DNA of 31,243 nucleotides, from the NCBI GenBank assembly GCA_050180235.1, contig JBFXEJ010000074.1, positions 1 through 31,243 of the forward strand, in the 5' to 3' direction. Under the pieces are notes generated by a model that saw only the letters and a list, made by a program, of their open reading frames with translations, ran no database searches and was not told where the DNA came from. Shown in pieces: positions 1 through 5,490 of the stretch; within the stretch, counting starts at the first letter, position 1; each line of letters begins with the position of its first letter. The position numbers were made by a program, and so were the translations under genes. Source of the stretch: JAABRU01 sp050180235 (GTDB lineage Bacteria > Desulfobacterota > Desulfobacteria > Desulfobacterales > Desulfococcaceae).

Positions 1-99
1 AAAGAACGGAACAGGAATATGAAAGGTGTGGACTGGCAGTTCAGAACAAAGGATGCGAGAATAAAACTGAAGCGACTTTATCCGTCAGTTAAACCTTGA
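1..99 (+). CDS. transposase C-terminus, probably IS630 family (partial)
   Basis: An open frame enters from the left edge and ends at TGA 97-99, encoding 32 residues. The segment around residues 12-28 (W-Q-F-R-T-K-D-A-R-I-K-L-K-R-L-Y-P) resembles the conserved C-terminal tail of IS630-type DDE transposases, which I recall ending in W-x-F-T-T-x-D-A-R-x-K-L-K-x-L-Y-P. The rest of the gene lies outside the window, so it cannot be said whether the element is intact. The stop lies 8 bp before a MITE-like repeat bounded by TA dinucleotides, the target preference of IS630/Tc1 elements, so the two may be related. The assignment rests on one short motif. Confidence 0.5.
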   Translation, partial: KERNRNMKGVDWQFRTKDARIKLKRLYPSVKP

Positions 100-106
100 C
101 AGAACA

Positions 107-259
107 GTAGTGGGTCAAATCCGTTGAAAATCCCCTCCCCCTGCGGGAGGGGTCAGGGGAGGGGTAAAAATAATATCCTGCAACAAACTGATGTTTTCAC
201 CCTCCCCCGCCCCTCCCTCAAGGGAGGGGAGACCGTCATCAACGGATTTGACCCACTAC
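107..259 (+). repeat. MITE-like repeat, family 1, copy A
   Basis: A 153-bp element begins GTAGTGGGTCAAATCCGTTGA and ends in the reverse complement, TCAACGGATTTGACCCACTAC. Inside are two G/C-rich blocks, each itself palindromic (CCCCTCCCCC-type and GGGAGGGGAG-type). A near-identical copy lies in opposite orientation at 11654-11805, and a diverged copy at 2459-2620. Each copy is bounded by TA dinucleotides, as expected for a miniature element moved by an IS630/Tc1-type transposase. It contains no credible gene. A transcript would fold into a long hairpin. Confidence 0.85.
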
Positions 260-274
260 CAAAAATATGAGGTC

Positions 275-420
275 AAATCTGATGAATCGGCAAAAAGTCA
301 TAAATCATGCCACTCCGGTGAAAGCCTGAGTTCATAACAGACTGAAAAATAGTGGATTGCAGCTTTCGCCGGAATGACGGAAAAACTGAATTTCGGACTT
401 TTTGCGGATTCATCAAATTT
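275..420. repeat. inverted-repeat element with GATGAATC..GCAAAAAGTC ends, family 4
   Basis: The left arm at 275-299 (TGATGAATCGGCAAAAAGTC core) is matched by an inverted right arm at 396-420 (GACTTTTTGCGGATTCATCA core) with one mismatch in the 20-bp core. The interior at about 355-380 carries TTTCGCCGGAATGACGG, a motif shared with the family 5 repeats at 5366-5460 and 9613-9708, so this may be a composite of two repeat types. No gene is credible here. The long leftward open frame across this region is a by-product of the repeats. Confidence 0.7.
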
Positions 421-531
421 CAGACTGAAAGCAGAAGGATACTGCTCTCCTGAAAGATTTGCAAAAATAAACCCTGAGAGATTCCAAAATCCTCCGGGTT
501 TTCCATCCAGCGAATAAATTGGGATAATAAG
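421..531. other. intergenic spacer
   Basis: No gene is seen. An imperfect hairpin (AAACCCTGAGAGATT near 466 against ATCCTCCGGGTTT near 488-500) lies just ahead of the small membrane-protein gene. It is not followed by a clear T-tract, so I do not call it a terminator. Confidence 0.4.
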
Positions 532-924
532 ATGTTCGGCCCCGGACCCAAATTCAGAAATTGGCATGATGAGGAAAGATATGCCCGCTTCAGTCTGTGG
601 CTCGCTGTCATAGTGGCTGTGGCTGTGTCCTTTCTGATTTTCAGCAGAATCATACATGAAAAAAGAATATCCGGCAGAGAAAAACAGGCAGCATTGCAGG
701 AATCTGCAAATGATTATGTGAAACGGAGGCTGATCGAAGATCGGCATGAAGACTGTTTCAGATACAATTATCGCGGAGCCACCCGGAGCGAACCGGAATT
801 TTTTGACAGGAACGGATACAGAAACTGCCTGCATAAAGGGCAGGAGGAATGGCTGCAGGAAAAAAGGGAAAGCAGAATCGCTGAAAAAAAAGAATGGGAT
901 GAACTTCAGGAAGCAATTAAATAA
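532..924 (+). CDS. small single-pass membrane protein of unknown function
   Basis: The predicted protein has 130 residues. A hydrophobic segment at about residues 22-39 is followed by basic residues, suggesting one membrane span. The remainder is highly charged and rich in Lys, Arg and Glu, with a probable helical C-terminus (residues about 95-130) containing repeated E-K/K-K-E patterns. Two cysteines (about 76 and 99) fall in the soluble part. I do not recognise the family. The ATG at 532 has only a weak upstream ribosome-binding site. The gene ends 11 bp before the DUF1573 gene and the two may be co-transcribed. The antisense reading frames over this stretch look less natural. Confidence 0.55.
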   Translation: MFGPGPKFRNWHDEERYARFSLWLAVIVAVAVSFLIFSRIIHEKRISGREKQAALQESANDYVKRRLIEDRHEDCFRYNYRGATRSEPEFFDRNGYRNCLHKGQEEWLQEKRESRIAEKKEWDELQEAIK

Positions 925-935
925 AGGGAAACTAA

Positions 936-1418
936 ATGAAAATATACTGTTTTGCACTTTTATTCACCATGCTCATACTGATTGGCTGCGCGCAGTCTCC
1001 CCAGGTATCGGAGCAGAAAAGGATTTCCCCGCAGAAAAGGATTTCTGTTCCATCCAATTGGGACAGACAAAGGAATTTTCCGCAAAAAACGCAGTCCCTT
1101 CCTTCTGCCTTTGTGCCTGAAACTGTTTATAAATTCAAATCGGTATCTGCCGGAACCATTGTCAGTCATGATTTTGTCATAAAAAACACCGGCACATCAG
1201 TCCTGACACTTAGCAGAATCAGCGCGGGCTGAGCCGCTCCCCGTGTCTCTTTTCCGGGACAGATTCCTTCCGGGGGTGAAGGAAAAATCACTGTATGGGT
1301 TGAAACCAGAGGATACGGAGGATCAGATATAAGAAGAACGGTGTCTTTTTATACAAATGATCCCCGGATGAACCGGCTGGAACTGACACTTACAGGCAAT
1401 GTGCGCCGGATATACTGA
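936..1418 (+). CDS. DUF1573-family lipoprotein with in-frame TGA: selenoprotein candidate or nonsense mutant
   Basis: The N-terminus is a lipoprotein signal (basic residues, hydrophobic core, lipobox L-I-G-C with Cys18). Residues about 65-98 match the first half of a DUF1573 Ig-like domain (V-x-x-G-x-x-V-x-H-D-F-V-I-K-N-T-G). The frame then meets TGA at 1230-1232, but the same frame stays open for 61 codons to TGA 1416-1418. That part reads as the second half of the domain: I-P-S-G-G-E-G-K-I-T-V, then Y-T-N-D-P, then L-T-L-T-G-N-V. The TGA falls where the family normally has its conserved Cys pair (C-G-C-T); here the context is S-A-G-stop-A-A-P. Read through as selenocysteine, the protein has 160 residues. 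A 6-bp stem at 1244-1261 lies 12 nt after the TGA, but its loop lacks the expected G. A Cys-to-stop mutation cannot be excluded. Confidence 0.55.
1244..1261 (+). promoter_or_regulatory. weak hairpin downstream of the in-frame TGA (possible SECIS)
   Basis: TGTCTC (1244-1249) can pair with GGGACA (1256-1261) around the loop TTTTCC, including one G-U pair. It starts 12 nt after the TGA, about where a bacterial SECIS upper stem-loop lies. Bacterial SECIS loops usually have a G near the start of the apical loop. This one does not, so support is weak. Confidence 0.2.
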
Positions 1419-1450
1419 AGCATTTCCCAAAAGGACGATCCTGAATCCGC

Positions 1451-2299
1451 ATGAATCAAAAAGGCAAACTTTATATTGTGGCAACGCCCATCGGCAACAT
1501 GGATGATATTACGATCCGTGCCATCCGTGTTCTCCGGGAAGTGAATACAGTGGCCGCAGAGGATACCCGTCTTACAGCCCGTCTCTTATCACACCATCAG
1601 ATTGGCACACCTCTGATTTCCTTTCATGAATACAATGAATCCCAAAGGATCGCTCTGCTGGTGGCACGCATGGAAAGCGGAGAATCCCTGGCTCTGGTAT
1701 CAGACGCGGGTACGCCCTCTGTCTCTGATCCCGGATACCGTCTGGTTCGTGCGGCTTTGGAAAAAGAAATTCAGGTGGTTCCCATTCCCGGTGCTTCGGC
1801 AGCGGTTACTGCGCTCTGCGCTGCCGGACTGCCTACAGATTCTTTCACATTTCTCGGTTTTCCCCCAAAAAGAAAGGGAAAACGCATGAATCTGCTGGAA
1901 GGCCTGAAAAAGGAGGCCCGGACGCTGATTTTTTATGAATCTCCCATGCGGATAAATGCTTTTCTTTCAGAACTTATTGATATTCTGGGCGACCGTTATG
2001 CTGTACTGGGCAGGGAAATGACAAAAATGTATGAGGAATTCATACGGGGAAATCTGTCATATATTCTTGAGAGTCTGGAAAACCGGGCTGCTGTAAAAGG
2101 CGAATGCACCCTGCTTATCAGCGGCGCGGAAGAATCTGAATCTTTTTCTCCGGATGATCTTGCAGAAGAGATTCAAAAGGGACTGGATGCAGGGATCAGC
2201 ATTTCCGATTTGTCCAAATCCCTTGCCAAATCTCTTGGAATTTCCCGGAAAGAGGTCTACGCCCAGGCTTTGGAAATACAGGGAAGAAAAAATGACTGA
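1451..2299 (+). CDS. rsmI: 16S rRNA 2'-O-ribose methyltransferase RsmI (C1402)
   Basis: RsmI methylates the ribose 2'-OH of cytidine 1402 in the decoding centre of 16S rRNA, using S-adenosylmethionine. The protein has 282 residues, the usual length. It shows the tetrapyrrole-methylase-like fold signature in order: T-P-I-G-N near residue 13, A-E-D-T-R near 37, S-D-A-G-T-P-S-V-S-D-P-G at about 85-96, P-I-P-G-A-S-A near 113, and G-L-P-T-D-x-F-x-F-L-G-F-x-P after that. The C-terminal part has the small basic helical domain of the family. The start at 1451 precedes the conserved N-terminal strand (K-L-Y-I-V-A-T-P-I-G-N) by the normal distance. It lies 32 bp after the DUF1573 frame and is followed directly by two abutting repeat elements. 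Confidence 0.95.
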   Translation: MNQKGKLYIVATPIGNMDDITIRAIRVLREVNTVAAEDTRLTARLLSHHQIGTPLISFHEYNESQRIALLVARMESGESLALVSDAGTPSVSDPGYRLVRAALEKEIQVVPIPGASAAVTALCAAGLPTDSFTFLGFPPKRKGKRMNLLEGLKKEARTLIFYESPMRINAFLSELIDILGDRYAVLGREMTKMYEEFIRGNLSYILESLENRAAVKGECTLLISGAEESESFSPDDLAEEIQKGLDAGISISDLSKSLAKSLGISRKEVYAQALEIQGRKND

Positions 2300-2317
2300 T
2301 CCGGAGTAGCAAACTTT

Positions 2318-2457
2318 AAGGAGATTTCCATTAATGATTATACCGTTTTTCGCAGGGCGGGCACGGCTTTTTGTGCCCGCCGTCCTGCTGAAACTGTGGG
2401 CACAAAAAGCCGTGCCCACCCTGCAATGATGGTACATTTTTTCATGGAAATCGCCTT
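2318..2457 (+). repeat. MITE-like repeat, family 3, copy A
   Basis: A 140-bp element has ends AAGGAGATTTCCAT and ATGGAAATCGCCTT. Two nested G/C-rich inverted repeats lie inside (GGGCGGGCACGGCTTTTTGTGCCCGCC, and a paired AAAAAGCCGTGCCC segment). An almost identical copy lies inverted at 9281-9420. The terminal motif (A)GGYGATTTCC is shared with family 2 (4777-4883 and 10812-10914). It abuts the family 1 copy that starts at 2459 with essentially no spacer. Confidence 0.85.
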
Positions 2458-2458
2458 A

Positions 2459-2620
2459 TAGTGGGTCAAATCATTTGATTCTGAAATTCCCATCCCGGAG
2501 GGAGGGGTCAGGGAGGGGGAAAAATGCCTATAGTTATAAACTTTTTCCCACCCTCCCCCTGCCCCTCCCTCAAGGGAGGGGAGAGTTTTTTTCGCGTCAT
2601 CAGCCGGTTTGACCCACTAC
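2459..2620 (+). repeat. MITE-like repeat, family 1, copy B (diverged)
   Basis: A 162-bp element begins TAGTGGGTCAAATCATTTGA and ends GGTTTGACCCACTAC. It has the same internal order of G/C-rich palindromic blocks as copy A at 107-259 but more sequence change, so it is an older insertion. It lies directly ahead of the phosphopantetheinyl transferase gene. The reading frame of that gene stays open back into the repeat, but the natural start is downstream of it. Confidence 0.8.
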
Positions 2621-2691
2621 CCAAAAATTGTTTTTGCACTACTCCGGAAAATTTTAGATCTGCTGCGTTTGGCACTCCTTTGGCGGAAAAA

Positions 2692-3441
2692 ATGAATAGC
2701 AATGAAACAGTTGAAAAATTATTTCCGGTTATTCTGTCTGTTCCGTCTGAAGAATACAGAAAACTGGCTGTGCGGGAACGAGTGAAATTTCTCAGCCGTT
2801 ACGCAAGGCAGGCTTTGATGATCAGTGAACAGTTGACAGTGAACAGTGAACAGTTATCAGTGAACAGTTATCAGTTGGCAGTTGGCAGTTGGCAGTTGGC
2901 AGAAAAACCTGTGGATGGACATCGGCTGTATTTCAGAGATTATATCATGGAAAACAGGGAATTGCCAAAAAACGAAAAAGGCGCTCCCATGCCGGTAAAT
3001 GGCCGCTGGTGGTCTGTCACCCATAAACCGGATTATGTGGGGGCTGTGGTTTCTTCTAAGCCTGCGGGCATTGATATTGAAAAGATTTCCCTTCGCTCAG
3101 AACGTCTGTGGGAAAAAATTGCTGATAATACGGAAAAAGCCATGACTGATTCCGGACAGGCCGAATCTTTTTTCCGTTACTGGACGGCCAAGGAGGCCGT
3201 ACTCAAGGCCGCAGGCACAGGGCTGACAGAACTCTCACAATGCAGAATTGCAAAGGTTCCGGATGCGGATCATCTTATTATCCGTTACAGAGATCGGAAC
3301 TGGTATGTGGAACATTTCCGGCTGGCAGAATATATTGCCTCTGCCGTCAAAGACAGCAGTCCGCTGGAATGGCATATGTTTCCTTCTGTGCCCCGATCTC
3401 TGTCGGATTCCTCTGGCATTTCATCCACACTGCTGATGTAA
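2692..3441 (+). CDS. 4'-phosphopantetheinyl transferase, Sfp/AcpT type, with repeat insert
   Basis: Enzymes of this superfamily transfer the phosphopantetheine arm of coenzyme A to a serine of acyl or peptidyl carrier proteins. The 249-residue protein has the Mg-binding motif G-I-D-I-E-K at 126-131 (Asp128, Glu130) and the W-T-A-K-E-A motif at 164-169 followed by L-K-A-x-G-T-G-L. A W-W-S-V-T-H-K segment near 105 fits the first conserved block. Residues 45-70 (repeated S-E-Q-L-x-V-N-S and Q-L-A-V-G-S-W) are encoded by a tandem repeat and are absent from normal family members. The ATG at 2692 follows GGCGGA. Upstream in-frame starts lie inside a repeat element and are rejected. The carrier protein it serves is not in the window. 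Confidence 0.85.
   Translation: MNSNETVEKLFPVILSVPSEEYRKLAVRERVKFLSRYARQALMISEQLTVNSEQLSVNSYQLAVGSWQLAEKPVDGHRLYFRDYIMENRELPKNEKGAPMPVNGRWWSVTHKPDYVGAVVSSKPAGIDIEKISLRSERLWEKIADNTEKAMTDSGQAESFFRYWTAKEAVLKAAGTGLTELSQCRIAKVPDADHLIIRYRDRNWYVEHFRLAEYIASAVKDSSPLEWHMFPSVPRSLSDSSGISSTLLM
2823..2902 (+). repeat. tandem repeat inside the phosphopantetheinyl transferase gene
   Basis: Imperfect units of the type CAGTGAACAGTTAT are followed by four units of CAGTTGG or close variants. The unit resembles non-coding tandem repeats scattered between genes in repeat-rich bacteria. Here the tract is in frame and translates to residues 45-70 without a stop. Confidence 0.8.
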
Positions 3442-3470
3442 AGTCAGTTTCAGGGATAATTTTTTTGATA

Positions 3471-4598
3471 ATGGATAATAATATCATATCTGTCCTCATT
3501 GTGGATGATTCACGCATCTTCCGCAGCATTGTGGAGGAAAGTCTGAAAAATGAGGATGATATCAAAGTCATAGGCTCTGTGCGCAATGGCGTCAGGGCTA
3601 TGGAGTTCATCCGTTCATCCCGTCCGGACATTGTGACTCTGGATATGGAAATGCCGGATTCTGACGGGCCGGAAACTCTCCGCGCCATCCGGGAATTTAA
3701 TCTGTCCACCCCGGATTTGCCGCCCGTTGGTGTTATCATGCTGAGCATTTTCACCCGGAAAGGAGCTGATGTCACCATACGTGCATTGGAGGAAGGAGCG
3801 TTTGACTTTATTGCCAAACCTGATGGGAAAAGCCACAAAGAAAATATCGAATCACTGCGCCGCCAGCTTACGGCAAAAATCCGTTTTTTCATCTCCAGGC
3901 GCGTTGCCCCCCGGCTCCGGAAGCCTGCCGAAAATATACTCCATCCTGTTTTTTTGTCTGAATTTCCGGACAGAACAGAAAAAAAGACCGGGACTGTTAT
4001 AACATCCCGTATCCGTGCTGTTCTGATTGGCGTATCCACAGGCGGACCAAAGGCTTTGATGAGCATTCTTCCGGCCATCTGCGAACAGATTGATATTCCG
4101 CTTTTCATTGTCCAGCATATGCCGCCAGCCTTTACGGCCTCCCTGGCCGGAAGTCTTAATTCCAAATGCGCTTATACTGTTGCAGAGGCACAGCACAGCG
4201 GTATTGTTTCACAGCGCTGCGCGTATATAGCACCTGGCGGAAAGCATATGCTTGTCCGCAAACAGGGAAGAGATGTGATTACCGTCCTCAATGAACAGCC
4301 GCCGGAAAACGGATGCCGCCCCTCGGTCAATGTGCTGTTCCGCTCCGCAGTGCCTGTGTACGGCGGTGATGTGATTGCTGTAATTATGACCGGCATGGGT
4401 GCAGACGGCAGCAAAGGCATTGCCGCTCTCAAACGGGCCGGAGCGCGCATCATTGCGCAGGATGAATCCACCAGTGTGGTCTGGGGAATGCCGGGAAGTG
4501 CGGTAGCGTCAGGATATGTGGATCATGTGATTCCTCTGCAGGATATTCCTGCCATGATCGCAGAAATTGTTTTGAAATCAGGAAATGGGAATATATGA
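3471..4598 (+). CDS. cheB: chemotaxis response regulator protein-glutamate methylesterase CheB (stand-alone)
   Basis: CheB removes methyl groups from, and deamidates, receptor glutamates/glutamines when its receiver domain is phosphorylated. The 375-residue protein has an N-terminal receiver domain (L-I-V-D-D-S near 8-13; phosphoacceptor Asp58 in T-L-D-M-E-M-P) and a C-terminal esterase domain with the Ser-His-Asp triad: Ser189 (G-V-S-T-G-G-P), His216 (V-Q-H-M-P), Asp312 (G-M-G-A-D-G). The start at 3471 is where homology begins; the upstream frame extension overlaps the transferase gene and is rejected. It lies 7-8 kb from the main chemotaxis locus, which has its own cheB, so it may serve another receptor array. 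The interdomain linker (about residues 150-180) is rather long. Confidence 0.93.
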   Translation: MDNNIISVLIVDDSRIFRSIVEESLKNEDDIKVIGSVRNGVRAMEFIRSSRPDIVTLDMEMPDSDGPETLRAIREFNLSTPDLPPVGVIMLSIFTRKGADVTIRALEEGAFDFIAKPDGKSHKENIESLRRQLTAKIRFFISRRVAPRLRKPAENILHPVFLSEFPDRTEKKTGTVITSRIRAVLIGVSTGGPKALMSILPAICEQIDIPLFIVQHMPPAFTASLAGSLNSKCAYTVAEAQHSGIVSQRCAYIAPGGKHMLVRKQGRDVITVLNEQPPENGCRPSVNVLFRSAVPVYGGDVIAVIMTGMGADGSKGIAALKRAGARIIAQDESTSVVWGMPGSAVASGYVDHVIPLQDIPAMIAEIVLKSGNGNI

Positions 4599-4651
4599 AT
4601 CTGTCTGCGGAAGAATTCAGGCTGATGCGCAGATATTTGGCAGCGGGTTAA
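4595..4651 (+). pseudogene. possible cheR N-terminal remnant (18 codons)
   Basis: An ATG overlaps the cheB stop (ATGA, 4595-4598) and opens a frame of 18 codons ending at TAA 4649-4651. The peptide reads L-S-A-E-E-F-R-L-M-R-R-Y-L after the first two residues. This resembles the start of CheR methyltransferases, which begin with L-x-x-x-E-F-x-L-x-R-x-Y-I before a C-G-I motif. The frame ends where that motif would be expected, and no other CheR sequence follows. A 4-bp stop/start overlap is typical of translationally coupled cheB-cheR pairs. The match is short and could be chance. Confidence 0.3.
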
Positions 4652-4776
4652 ATCAGAATGTTACCAAAAAATCACAGCATCTCTTACCGTTTTTTCCCGT
4701 ATTTTGGAGGCAATCAATGTATAATTACAATATAGAATTGCTATAACATCAGTCACTTGCAATGCAAACCAACGTA
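4652..4776. other. AT-rich intergenic spacer
   Basis: No gene or clear signal is seen. The base composition is noticeably more A/T-rich than in the flanking genes (for example around 4715-4745). Confidence 0.4.
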
Positions 4777-4883
4777 TAAGGTGATTTCCAGAAAAAAATA
4801 TACCGGAAAAGTATCAAAAGCTTCCAGCTTTTAAACTGTGCCTGTGAACTGAACCGGGATATTTATTTTCAGAAATCACCTAA
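4777..4883 (+). repeat. MITE-like repeat, family 2, copy A
   Basis: The ends are TAAGGTGATTTCC and the inverted GAAATCACCTAA. The interior carries AAAAGCTTCCAGCTTTT and CTGTGAACTGAACCGGGATA, both repeated in copy B at 10812-10914 in the same orientation with some substitutions. The terminal motif is shared with family 3. No coding content is apparent. Confidence 0.8.
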
Positions 4884-4911
4884 TGCAAAATACCTGCTGA
4901 GAAAATCATAT

Positions 4912-4956
4912 GATTGGCACAATCTGGTTTTTGGGAAAAATCAGATTGTGCCAACC
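4912..4956 (-). terminator. long hairpin downstream of the Excalibur-domain gene
   Basis: ATTGGCACAATCTGGTTTTT is followed after a 3-base loop by its near-perfect inverted copy, ending TCAGATTGTGCCAAC. It starts 7 bp beyond the stop of the leftward gene at 4964. The poly-A/poly-T tracts are inside the stem, so termination is plausible in either direction but not certain. Confidence 0.5.
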
Positions 4957-4963
4957 CTACTGC

Positions 4964-5323
4964 CTAATTGCACCATTGACTCTCACATGGAATGCCGTCA
5001 TTATCCCCATCCATTTTGGTGTCAGGACAGTTGTTTATGAAAAACATTGCTTCTTCGCATGAGGTCATCTGAGAACAGCGGGTTCTGCCATCGCACCTGA
5101 ATTGAGTTTTGTTTGAATATCTTTCCGGTTTTGAAACATCGGCATATGGAACAGTCTCTGTCAACGTATGCGGTTTATTCTGTGTGCTGAAAAGAGAATC
5201 TTTCACAGAGTTGAACATATGAGGAATGCCGTCTTTCAATGGCAGCCCATTCTGTTTGCAGTAATAATCTCCATACCACCCCAAAGCCAAAACCGCAGCA
5301 ATAATAATAACTGTTTTTTTCAT
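4964..5323 (-). CDS. Excalibur calcium-binding domain protein, exported or membrane-anchored
   Basis: The protein has 119 residues. An N-terminal hydrophobic segment (about residues 4-16, after M-K-K) is a signal peptide or membrane anchor, so the rest is outside the cytoplasm. The C-terminal 45 residues are an Excalibur domain: C-D-G-R-T-R-C-S-Q-M-x-S-C-E-E-A, then N-C-P-x-T-x-M-D-G-D-N-D-G-I-P-C-E-x-x-W-C. The D-x-D-x-D-G-x-x-C-E loop resembles an EF-hand calcium loop, and the cysteines probably form disulfides. The middle is a linker with no recognised domain. The ATG at 5323 is preceded on its strand by AGGAAC at suitable spacing. A role in calcium-dependent envelope or extracellular interactions is inferred only from the domain. 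Confidence 0.85.
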   Translation of the reverse strand: MKKTVIIIAAVLALGWYGDYYCKQNGLPLKDGIPHMFNSVKDSLFSTQNKPHTLTETVPYADVSKPERYSNKTQFRCDGRTRCSQMTSCEEAMFFINNCPDTKMDGDNDGIPCESQWCN

Positions 5324-5365
5324 AAGTTCCTATCTTTATAAAAATCAGATGGTTAATCTATCATC

Positions 5366-5460
5366 CCGTCATTCCGGCGAAAGCCGGAATCCAGTATTTT
5401 CAATATGTTCCGGATTCCGGCTTTCATCTGTATGGCAATAGTGCGTAAGGTGAGTTACCA
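5366..5460. repeat. CATTCCGGCGAAAGCCGGAATCC-type repeat, family 5, copy A
   Basis: The element contains CGTCATTCCGGC-GAAA-GCCGGAATCCAG, then a second block, GGATTCCGGCTTTC, in inverted relation, and ends near GGTGAGTTACCA. A related copy is at 9613-9708, and a shorter part lies within 275-420. This class of short palindromic repeat is scattered between genes in many proteobacterial genomes. It lies between lysS and the Excalibur-domain gene. Confidence 0.7.
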
Positions 5461-5490
5461 TAACACCCTTTTGCCCTGACTCCCTGACAC

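Noticed and set aside
298..957. 219-codon leftward open frame near the left edge
   Set aside because: It runs through repeat 275-420 and the small membrane-protein gene, and its Phe-rich start is the reverse of an A/G-rich coding stretch.
2524..2691. extended N-terminus for the phosphopantetheinyl transferase
   Set aside because: The extra 56 codons fall largely within MITE copy B; the ATG at 2692 has a plausible ribosome-binding site.
2823..2902. CRISPR-like short repeats
   Set aside because: The repeats are directly adjacent with no spacers of constant length and lie within an open frame. No cas genes are near.
3347..4165. 272-codon leftward open frame over cheB
   Set aside because: The plus strand encodes a complete CheB; the antisense frame is rich in Arg and Ser with no recognisable domain.
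4912..4935. sigma54-type promoter starting TTGGCAC
   Set aside because: No GC follows at the required 10-bp distance from GG, and the word is part of a near-perfect inverted repeat better explained as a hairpin.
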